NCBI GenBank assembly: GCA_002751075.1
Contig: NAOQ01000435.1
Span: 1,549 to 11,548 of the forward strand
Direction: 5' to 3'
From: Ichthyophonus hoferi
Taxonomy: Eukaryota > Opisthokonta > Ichthyosporea > Ichthyophonida > Ichthyophonidae
Length of the DNA: 10,000 nucleotides
The position numbers and the translations under genes were made by a program. Shown piece after piece: positions 1 through 8,700 of this stretch. A model generated the notes under the pieces. The model searched no databases, had not been told where the DNA came from, and saw only the letters and a program-made list of their open reading frames with translations. Positions within the stretch are counted from its first letter, which is position 1; each line of letters opens with the position of its first letter.

Positions 1-798
1 TTATAACCCATCTTTCATTTTTGCATATTGCTGTAATAAAGCCATATTCATCCTTCCCATCACAGTTGCAGTCTCCGATAGGAACTTTAAACTTACATGA
101 CAATTTAGAATCTTTACATTGACTGCCTACAACAGGTTGGTTTTTGGGACATTTCGGACATTCTTTATATGAACAATGAGTCTTAATATTACCTTTACCG
201 CAATAGCATAATTTGCAACCTTTCTTGAAATACGTACCACTGAGAATGTAAGTCTTATTTGGATACGTTCCACAATTTCCAACTGGTCCAATAGGCTTAG
301 AACAAGCCATCTTGGTGCACATAAAGCGACCTTTTATGCATTTACATGTGTTACAACCATCCTTTTTGTTTACGACGGTGCCATTTGGAACACGTTTTTT
401 TCTACTGCCATAGACACAACTGTCACAGGCCTTTTTCATGCACTTGAAGCGGCCATACCGGCATATGCAGACCTTGCAACCGTTCTTAGTTTTTAATGTG
501 GCGCCGTGATGAACACGCTTTTTACCGCGGCGATAGGTACAGGAGCTTGTTTTAGGTTTAACACACATAAACCGACCTAATATGCTTTTGCATACTTTTC
601 CTTTCCTATTGCAATAACGTCGACGTTTGTAACTTTGGCAATTTTTTATCTTAATACATTTGCCCATGCTTGTCTTGTAAAATCCCTTTGGACAGGTTAC
701 GATGGTGGTGGCCGCCACTTGCTTGGTTGTCTCTTGTGGACCTGGTTCATATGACCAACTGGCTCTAATGATTTTTGGCGACATGGCATCTACCGTGG
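1..798 (-). CDS. Exon 2 of the Cys-rich gene: tandem cysteine modules (partial)
   Basis: On the minus strand the frame is open from a splice acceptor (tatattccatag, AG at 800-799) to base 1, 265 codons, where about 20 stops would be expected by chance at this base composition. The first internal Met is at 784-782, but the residues after it are not a signal peptide and an acceptor lies just upstream, so it is probably not the start. Three Cys modules share a KKRV-x2-G segment and a G-C-x2-C-x-C core, which shows internal duplication. Example core: GCNTCKCIKGRFMCTKMAC in module 2. The block before them (CPKGFY...GKCIKIKNC...C...CKSILGRFMC) is EGF- or TIL-like. The tail has the form CPKNQPVVGSQC-x6-C-x8-CNC. 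The exon is G+C-richer than its surroundings. Its 3' end is not in the window. Confidence 0.87.
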
Positions 799-1432
799 CT
801 ATGGAATATATAATATAGATTAATTAAAAAATCTCTGTTGCTTCAAGCTTCACCACACATGGTGTATCATATTAATATGAGCCGGTATTGAAGGAATTTT
901 GTTTGCATAATGTGTTTCACTGATATTCTGTATATATAAAATTAAATTATTGTATTGGATATACGCACCTGGTCATTACTTGAAATTCTAAAACTTTTCT
1001 ATACTACTAAGCAAAACCCAAAGCTGCCAATACATTAAAACAAAGACCTGATGTGATGAGTCATTAAACATCACGTTCGCGCGAATTGCTGTTTTGTGAT
1101 GATATAGGCCGTATTGATATGTATAATATATATAAGTGCAGTAGCATATGTATAATAAATTTTCTTTTTGAATGCCTGGGTTTATACATAAGAAGATGCA
1201 GCTGGTAAATGTAATTAAAAATGTACACATCTGTGTATTTTTTGCCTATGTATATTATAATGAATGAGCACAGTAACAGTACCCAAGTTATGAGTATGTG
1301 CGGAACAATGTACTTAATTTCTACTTATTCAAGATTCGCATGACTCAAATAATGAAGATACCCACCACATTCGAGGGCGACCAGGCAGACTATCGTGCAA
1401 AGAACCCCTCGCAAAATGTTGATGAGAGGCAT
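1..1432 (-). CDS. Secreted cysteine-rich multidomain protein, two exons seen, 3' end off the left edge
   Basis: Gene model: coding exon 1366-1432, intron 799-1365, coding exon 798-1, still open at base 1. Joined, it gives at least 288 residues starting with a signal peptide. The joining codon is G+CC (Ala), so the intron is phase 1, as is common in genes of secreted modular proteins. The mature part is rich in Cys, Lys and Arg. In order it has: a short non-Cys region (about 23-57), an EGF/TIL-like block (58-101), three tandem modules of pattern C-x(18-20)-C-x2-C-x-C-x(6-8)-C-x4-C (109-147, 150-188, 198-236), and a last block with Cys-Asn-Cys (about 239-281). Modules 1-2 resemble pacifastin inhibitors from the second Cys on (GCNTCKC...CTKMAC), but the first Cys loop is 18-20 residues instead of 9-12. 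Antistasin-like or half-VWC repeats are alternatives. A role as secreted protease inhibitor, matrix protein or ligand-binding protein is inference; the family is not settled. Confidence 0.72.
799..1365 (-). other. Intron of the Cys-rich gene
   Basis: The interval between the signal-peptide exon and the Cys-rich exon starts gtgggt and ends tatattccatag. It is AT-rich and holds one G+C island with the perfect palindrome TTCGCGCGAA (1076-1085). An 80-codon minus-strand open stretch at 988-1230 begins with a hydrophobic run but has no usable junction to the neighbouring exons. I treat it as chance. Confidence 0.6.
1366..1432 (-). CDS. Exon 1 of the Cys-rich gene: signal peptide
   Basis: ATG at 1432-1430 opens 22 codons plus one base. 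The peptide starts MPLINILR and continues with a hydrophobic core GVLCTIVCLVALEC, a classical signal peptide. Two donors are possible: gtgggt at 1365 (phase 1) and gtatct four bases further on (phase 2). Only the gtgggt donor joins in frame to the Cys-rich exon, so it was chosen. Cleavage would fall near the exon junction, around Cys22/Ala23. Confidence 0.7.
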
Positions 1433-1501
1433 GTTGACTAACTGTATAGGGGATGTAGTATTTATTAACTATAGCGCTTAATGTCGCAAGTGTTTTTAGT
1501 G

Positions 1502-1509
1502 TTTATATA
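1502..1509 (-). promoter_or_regulatory. TATA box of the Cys-rich gene
   Basis: The minus strand reads ctatataaac here, a good TATA-box match, 70 nt upstream of the predicted start codon. That would place the transcription start near 1475 and give a 5' UTR of about 45 nt. In AT-rich DNA such matches occur by chance, so the position relative to the signal-peptide exon is the main support. Confidence 0.42.
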
Positions 1510-1750
1510 GACGGTGTGGTAGCCATCGATCTGATTCTTATGCTAAAACATGAAATAGTATATTGCTATTGGCGGGGAATAAAATGTTTTCTGTTCTTAA
1601 ATTCTATTGGAAAACTACACTTTGAAAAATACTTGTATCTTGGCTATTGTAATTGTTCAATCTTAGTTATCGTTTATCATTATGATTTTAATAACTTAAA
1701 ACATTTGCCCCATATTTCTTTTTACCAGTACAAAATAATATTTTTTACAG

Positions 1751-1811
1751 TATATGAAAAAGATATGGCTGGAAAAGGTAGCCCTATATGTGATCTATAA
1801 GTGGAAAGCAG
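1751..1811 (+). other. Orphan exon-like block
   Basis: A strong acceptor (ttttttacag) and a strong donor (AAGCAG|gtatga) bracket 61 nt with one open frame: 20 codons plus one base, phase 0 to 1. The peptide includes KKIWLEKVALYVIYKW, an amphipathic-looking string. No partner exon with fitting phase and a realistic intron was found. The next similar block (1835-1879, donor gtaaga) would leave an intron of only 23 nt. It could be an unused or 5' exon of the right-hand gene, a relict, or chance. Confidence 0.2.
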
Positions 1812-2067
1812 GTATGAATATGCTTGACATACAGTAGAAATTGACAAATGTATAATTTCGTCAAATGATCAAATATTTGGTAAGAGAATATAAATGCCAT
1901 CTAATCCAATTATAAATAACCTATAAAACTGTACATCTATAAGACTTAGGTTTATTTTTATTTTTATTCTCCGCATTCTTAACAAGCCAATAAAAATCTT
2001 TGTTTACCGGTAGTTTATTGGCTAGCGCGATCATTATACAGAATGGACTATTTGACTATAGTGATCT

Positions 2068-2086
2068 ACATTCCTCTGCGGAATGT
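2068..2086. repeat. Short perfect hairpin
   Basis: ACATTCC and GGAATGT form a perfect 7-bp inverted repeat around the 5-nt loop TCTGC. It lies in the divergent intergenic region next to the hydrolase-like relict. No function can be assigned. Confidence 0.4.
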
Positions 2087-2154
2087 GTGGCTCATTCATC
2101 GGAATCTATGCATTTTGAATCAATTTGGAGATAACGATAACGTTACGTTTACAA

Positions 2155-2283
2155 CTATTTTGGAATAGTTTTTACAGCTTGCCTTATTTCTAATTTATCA
2201 AGCGTTTGGGCTTTGGAGATGTTATTTAGATGCAAACCACCGTACCAGTGTATATCCAGGTTGCACACAAATAGATCACACCT
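2155..2283 (-). pseudogene. Relict resembling the last block of an SGNH/GDSL-hydrolase-like domain
   Basis: On the minus strand 42 codons are open and end in TAG. The peptide contains DIHWYGGLHLNN followed by SKAQTLDKLEIRQAVKTI. This resembles the block V region of SGNH-type hydrolases (D-x-x-H-L-N, then a helix ending in a basic IRxAI-like run). Similar domains occur in host esterases and in ORF1 esterase domains of CR1/L2-type LINEs. Upstream in the same frame a further 17 codons are open after one stop. The plus strand of the same DNA is also almost free of stops over about 130 codons, probably as its shadow. No reverse transcriptase, tail or target-site duplication is visible, so the source (LINE ORF1 or host gene) is undecided. 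It is too short to be functional alone. Confidence 0.33.
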
Positions 2284-2631
2284 TCAGTTGAGCATTGATT
2301 TCAAAAATTGGTCGAAGTCGAAGGATCTGCGCTCATATTGTCAATTTCAAATTTAAAGAAAAAAGTCAATGAATTTAGTAAGTGTTGGGTGCTCTAATGA
2401 ATACCATAATAAAATATCATCACAATAAAATGTGTTAGAATATAGGTCCGCTTAGATTGTTGAAAAATGATTAAGATCTATTATTTGATTCAGTTTTCAT
2501 GGAACTGCTCTGGGTTACAACCTGCTGTCACTTTGCAATACAGTAGGTTACCACTGTCTCTTTGGGGGATACTTAAGTAGTTTAATACTTGCAAGTAACT
2601 GGTATTATATTTATTGTATTTACCTAGTCAT

Positions 2632-2639
2632 TATATATG
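2632..2639 (+). promoter_or_regulatory. Possible TATA element of the right-hand gene
   Basis: tatatatg lies 86 nt before the predicted start codon at 2725, a spacing that would suit a short 5' UTR. The match is unremarkable in DNA of this composition. A tctacag acceptor-like site at about 2692-2698 would allow a spliced 5' UTR instead. Confidence 0.2.
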
Positions 2640-2724
2640 AACTATTTTAGTAGCTCATTATTGAAGGTGTATGAAATAGTGCTTGGCAAATATCTACAGC
2701 TAAGAGCTTGGATCATGATGTAAG

Positions 2725-2796
2725 ATGAGACGCATGATTGTATCCATTTTGTGTATATTTACAACGTCCGTGGGGGTTCCATTTACAAACAATAAT
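2725..2796 (+). CDS. Exon 1: signal peptide
   Basis: ATG at 2725 opens 24 codons, MRRMIVSILCIFTTSVGVP followed by FTNNN, ending at a donor AAT|gtaagg. The basic start, hydrophobic core and small residues at Ser-Val-Gly make a good signal peptide with cleavage near Gly17. An in-frame TGA lies just upstream (2716), so the start is here or at the second Met (2734). Unspliced, the frame runs on to a stop at 2902-2904 for 59 residues, which is the alternative reading. Confidence 0.6.
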
Positions 2797-5700
2797 GTAA
2801 GGCAGGTTCAATTGCCTGTGTGGTCCTGGATTAAAATTTTGATAATATTTCAATATTTTGTCAAAGAAAGAGTCTGCCTTCCCTGTATATATAAGAATAC
2901 CTGAACGGCAATGTAATTTGTCAGAAGTGATTCCGCTCGGAGTATAATATATAGAAGATATTCCGATCTTTCTAGTTTAAAAAATCAAAATCGACAGCCT
3001 TAAGAGCGATCCATAATCTCGTTAAAAATATTTCTGTTAATTAGAACAATTATTAATAATATTGAAAGTATTATCCTAGTTGTTTTAATTACTATGAATT
3101 GAAAGATATGGCATCAGACGAGTTTCACTGTGAACGCAAGGCTCCTTTTAGCTTTTAAATTGTGAAGAAAAGTTTGGTTTTGAGACTATATAAAATTTAA
3201 TGTGTTATATACTTAATTTTTGGTGTTTTAAAATGTACGCACATATTGTGTCTGTTTTTGTACTACCAGATTATCCTTGAGAAAAACTTTATATATGACA
3301 ATTAAAGTTAGTAAAATCAATAATAATTCAAAGTCAATAATAGATTAATATTTAATATTTGTTTTTTATTGGATCTCATGAATGTCATAAAATAACATTT
3401 ACCCTTTTTTGTTGGGAAAACGTAATATGCATGCAATGCCACTGGGCCTGCCTGTGTCATTAGAGTGCCGAGTGTGTTCATACCAAATCTATGTAAATGC
3501 ATATTTTTGAGGCATTTTAGAGTATAATACCCCATAAAATTAATATAAATGTGAATCCCGAATCTGACATTTAAAATGAATAGCCAAGACAGAAAATAAT
3601 AAAATTGGTTTGTCTTAAGGTGTTTGAATGCCCACCAATGGATTCATCAATGTTAGTTGTGGCCCAGTTCATTTAATAACTATGATTCCCCGTTATTAAG
3701 ACATGGCGACATCAAGATATACAAATAATGGAATAGGAAGAATAAATATAGTTGTAATAATAAAAAATAACAATAAAGATTAGTTATAGTTTAAAAAGAT
3801 ACTATTAATTAATTAGGATTTATATATTTATGAAAAAAAAATGCCGATATGATAAAATTGAATCAAACAGGTAAAGATCGAGTGACTAATGATTACATTA
3901 ACGGCGTTTATAATCGGGAAATGTTTACTAGACTAGGACATTCAAATTAGAAAAATATAATCAAATAAATATTTTATTATCATTTTAAAGTCATATTCAA
4001 CAAATAGAATATGCATTTAAAATTTTATTTCACCGAGTCAGGGAAATGGCGGGAACAAACATAAATGTAAACAAACTACAATAAATCTAGTTCACATACC
4101 CATATTCAAAGCATATCTTGAATTGTTCTATTTATATATATCACTTATAGCACATTTAAAATTACACATAGCAGATGAATACTAAAATCTCTTCCAATGG
4201 AATAGTTGGAGAGACGAATAGTATTGCAAAATTTGTTCATAAATCGTGTATGTATGCAAATCTTACATACAAACTTGCCATCGCACATAAATGTTTCTGG
4301 TCCAATACATCGAAAGGAATTACAGAACATATATGTTTTCTTTATAGGCTTGGAGATGCTAAGAACATTATAGAAATTTTTCTGGGAAGTACTGGTACCT
4401 TTTAATGAAATTATTTTAAAAAAATATATTTAAGTGCAACATTTTATCTGGTTAGTTTAAGGAAAGAAAAAAGATGGGTAGGCAAGAGGGAAAAATTATC
4501 TTTTCATGTATGCCCAACAGTATTTCAGACCTTGAAGTGAGGTGTGACAAATGGCCTTATGTCCCAAAAAGCGTAGAGCTAGTAAGTCATTATTGGTAAT
4601 ATTGTAAATTATTGTAGACTGTCAAATATGAAAATACCTCAACAACATGCAAGTATAACATACTTAAAAATATCTATATATGGTATTATGGTAATCATAT
4701 ATATACAATTATATAACTTGTAAACTATTTATACCAGCTTCTACAATCATATTTTAGATCAATCTTTGCTTCCAATGAGATTTTATTTTGTCTGTATAAA
4801 GACCTCCAAAATAGGCTTGCGTAAATTGTACCTGCTTGATCACGCTACACAACAATAAGCATTATCATATTTATCATCGAATGTTTACATACACATTACA
4901 GGTTTAAATATATATCTATATCTACTTAGATGTTTTTTAAAATTTTAACTAAGATAAAGAAATACTTTGACTACATTGAAAAAACAAACAGAACCAGAAA
5001 TTAAATGATTGGTAGTATATAGTCTCACACCTAATATTAGAGGAATATGTATTTTGCGGCAATTATATAAATACAAGAGTAATTGCTAATAATATTAAAT
5101 AATTAGAACTACATAAAGACATATATATATAAAATAAATATATTTTTTGAATATTCTGTTATTTAGTATGTTTTCAATTACATATTTTATGCTACCCTTA
5201 TCTCTTGTCTTATATAACCACTCACACTAATGGTAAATATTTATATCTTTTGTTTATCCTTATCAGTCTCACTTACTTAGTGTAGCACGTAAAGCTCAAA
5301 TCAATCCTATTTCCTATCAAAAATTACTTTTATAACATGCGCGCTTATACTTATATATAAATATATACACATCGTCATAAGAAATAGCCTATATTTCCTA
5401 AACGAAAACACAATATTTCTAATAAATAACTTATACTTGCAACTATATGCGCATATATATCCACAGAATATTACACAGCTGGTGGCCAGCATTAAAACAC
5501 ACAATGCAGATCTGTTATGTTATGATATCTTCAGTCAAATTATAGTTTTATTACGCTCCTTTAAACACGACAAACCGATCAATGGCACTATGTAAGAGTT
5601 AATAATTTATTTTTGTCACTTGACTCCTCGTGTAAAAGAGAAATATGTAGTTTATGAACTGTGCTTGTTTCAGCTATTTATTTACATACTACGTGCAAAG

Positions 5701-8700
5701 AAATATTCCCACTTAATTTTATATTTTATATGTAAAACTTTGTGTGCCCACAAGCACGTGTAGAATAAAACACACATGTATATAAACACAAATATGGATG
5801 CCACCATACACGGTTTTATTTTAATGGAAATTAGACAGAAATAAATATAATCTAACGTATGTACTAGTATATGTGCCCAAACACAAGCATACATAAGTAT
5901 ATCATTATGTATTAATTAAAACAATGCCATTTATCCCATATTAATAACAAAAACATGCATGAATACTTATATACAAATAACTATACATATACGTTTACTA
6001 TGTTGACTATTATAAAGACTTCATTTTATATGCGCATCCCAAAATAAATGGATTGGCTCTATTCAAAATATAAACAATAACGTTTATTTTCTTCGATATA
6101 TGTTTTTCAATCATTATCTCCCTGTTTTGTTCTTCTATAGTAACAACTAAACTTGGTAGTAAGTATTATTAATCAATAATACAAATAAACTTTTAACCAA
6201 TTTATATATATATTTACAGCAAATAGATAAGTAGAAAAAAGTCAAGTTACAATATTATGTTATTTATTCTAGGTAGAAGCAAGCTTTTACCGGATAAGAA
6301 TCTTAGTAATTATATTCCGCTAAACAATTGATTGCTTATATAAAGATATAATGTCTAATTATTAATTTTAACATTAATAGAATGATTTACAGTTTTCATT
6401 ATTTTTGTACAATTACTTAATAATATAACCAATAAACATAACATTTTTATAGTATAAACAATTACTAACCTTTAATATTGCTATTATAAAAAATAAAAGT
6501 AAGCTAGTAGGTTTTAATAATGTCATTTAATTGGTAAATACCAAAAATAGTATACACAAAGGTGGTACCTAAAATTGCAGCTATATTAGTAAAAACCTTA
6601 ATGCAACTGTCAAACAGAAAGAAATGTATTGCAAGGGTGGCTAACATTATTCACCAACTGAAAAACGTATTCAGTTCTACTTTAAATAAAGGTATATTTA
6701 ATTTATAGTTGCTCATTCTCTTTTACCCGTATGTAATATATATATATTATAATATTTTATATGATGTGGCATAATATGGTATGATAAATACTAAAGAAAA
6801 ATATTAATGAGAGGCAAAGCGTTATACATATAATGTTTAATCATATCATATGTTCACTATAAGTATTTTCTAATTCCTTTTATATAACATGTTTTTGTTT
6901 TAATACATAACTTACCTCTTATAACTATATATGAATTAGATCATACATTCAATAGTATTTTAATAGTTATAATAAAACTTCCTAAGACTATTTTAAACTA
7001 GTGCTTTCTATTGCTATAAAATAAAAGACAAGTTATTTGCTATTGAAATCCAATCATATTATAACACAGTCTTAATCTGTTTAAAGATCTCCCTGCCTAT
7101 TGCTTTCTTGTATGTATTTTACTGGTTGAGGTTGATGGCATTGCAAACAGGACATGGAAGATCAACAAACCAACCAATCAGGTACTTGAAAACATATATG
7201 TTTTTGGTCATTTCTATTCTACTGATTTTCATTAACTAATGTAATTGACCCATCTATCACTACTACTTATCTAACTTATTATAATTAGTTGCTAATTAGT
7301 AATTATAGTTTAAGAACCACTCAGAACTTCCTATACAAAATGCTGTAAAGATATATATAGTGACAAGGCTATCACGTTATGCTGCATGCTAATAGAAAAC
7401 TATGCACACATAACAACATCTTAATTAATTAAAAGTGGATGGTCCAATTATTTTTTGCTATAAAAATATTAATAATGTATAATAATATTTGAATATATTG
7501 CCAGTACCTACTTTTGACAGTAATTACTTGACCTTCTATTCACCAATCATAATTAGAAGGTATTTTAAACAGGTATGAGTGTGGTCTAATAGATGAAGTG
7601 ATATGATTGCATAGAAGGAATAAAATAGATTGGTAGATATATAAATATGTACGCATATACATATTATACATATATAAATAAATATACGTACAAATATATA
7701 GATATTTTTTTTTTTGCATTGCTTTATACTGATACCATATTAGATATAATTTTCCATTTTAACAAATTACTAATGTCTAATTTTTATTATGACTATGCAT
7801 AATATTTATTATGCTATCACATATGACCAGTATTCGGCTTTATGCTGATAGTATTAGCAATACACATTGTTATTATATTATGTTACTATAACATAACTTC
7901 CCTTTATTACTACTACATATATTTGTTTTATTATTTTTAAACAGTTTTATCTTATTACCAGTACATACTTCACTTAATTACCAGTACATGAATTTATCTT
8001 ATTATCTATACCCGTCTTTATTTATATTATAATATGCGAAAAGTGTGTGGCCAACGCTATTCAATGGTGGGTGGATGCTAAGGAAAATCTATTGGATTGT
8101 GTACCATCGATTCAGGTTAGTAACTATATAACTATGTATTTGGTATGTTTGTACATAAATTGTACGCATACAGATATACTTAAGATATACTTATATAGAT
8201 ATATATGCATACACTTAATATATATATAGTATGCATACTTATATGTTTAGTACATATAAATATGTATATAATTAGTTTAAAATGCGGCTTATTTTGTTTC
8301 CATGATATGTATGTAGTTATATTGAATATGTACACTATATTTGGATAAAGTAAAAAATAGTACGCGTGTAATGAATACAATTTGATACATTATAATAGGG
8401 TAATATATAACATTCATACTTGATAATATCGATAGGCACCACTAAAATGTCTAGATAAACCTATGGGACTGTCGTATTAAAGTAATATACAGCACACTTG
8501 TATTATATGCGCATGTCTATTGGATAAGATATTTTATTTATTTTTATAACTCGGCTGATAATTGGGTAATTTAAAAATATGTACAAAGTACTATAAGAGA
8601 TAGTATGTTGGTATTAATATTTCAATTATTCTTCAGCAATATCATCCAAATTCTGTTTATTATTGATTTTTATTGACCATATGATGCATCTATAAATTGT

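Larger units (their letters stand above)
1433..2724. other. Divergent intergenic region between the two secreted-protein genes
   Basis: This stretch separates the start codons of two head-to-head genes. It contains the TATA box of the left gene, an exon-like block at 1751-1811, a minus-strand relict of a hydrolase-like domain (2155-2283), a hairpin at 2068-2086, and a possible TATA element (2632-2639) for the right gene. A 94-codon plus-strand frame at 1516-1800 starts only with GTG, has a Cys/Tyr/Phe/Leu-rich composition typical of translated AT-rich DNA, and is not called. Confidence 0.5.
2797..4174 (+). other. Intron 1, with unexplained richer patches
   Basis: This is mostly AT-rich non-coding DNA. 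Three patches stand out by composition. At 3106-3129 there is an ATATGGCATCAG-type block. At 3464-3492 there is a 29-nt block behind an excellent acceptor. At 3620-3668 a plus frame reads VFECPPMDSSML. None has both good splice sites and phases fitting exons 1 and 2. A perfect 8-bp inverted repeat sits at 3673-3699. Confidence 0.4.
4582..6561 (+). other. Long AT-rich interval between exons 3 and 4
   Basis: This is the most AT-rich part of the window, full of (TA)n runs and T-rich tracts. It contains several acceptor-donor pairs that could be micro-exons (listed separately at 5267, 6141 and 6273). The minus-strand open stretches 5307-5504 and 5682-5894 are hydrophobic and Tyr/Ile-rich, without splice support, and are not called. 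It is also where one gene could end and another begin: AATAAA-like strings abound, but none is distinctive. Confidence 0.45.

Noticed and set aside
1516-1800. 94-codon plus-strand open frame
   Set aside because: It lacks an ATG at its start, its composition is biased toward Phe/Tyr/Leu/Cys, and an exon-like block inside it uses another frame.
4145-4330. Minus-strand Cys-rich open frame (contains CIGPETFMCDGKFVC)
   Set aside because: The spacing does not match the Cys modules of the left gene, no minus-strand neighbours fit, and the plus strand reading joins exon 3 in phase.
5307-5504. Minus-strand hydrophobic open frame
   Set aside because: It has a Tyr/Ile/Ser/Lys-rich translation of TA repeats, no good splice or start context and no domain. 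Likely chance.
5546-5591. Exon-like block ending at a gtaaga donor
   Set aside because: Several frames are open, acceptors are weak, and no phase fits exon 3 or exon 4 without further ad hoc exons.
5682-5894. Minus-strand hydrophobic open frame with several Cys
   Set aside because: Same compositional bias from TATA/CACA repeats, with no supporting signals.
7131-7181. Longer 51-nt version of exon 5 (phase 0-0)
   Set aside because: It reads well by itself but cannot join exon 4 (ends phase 1) or exon 6 (needs phase 2). The shorter 7151 form fits both.
8047-8380. Open frames running into the (TA)-rich tract on both strands
   Set aside because: Only the first 69 bases are coding-like. The rest translates microsatellite DNA into Ile/Tyr runs past a good donor at 8116.
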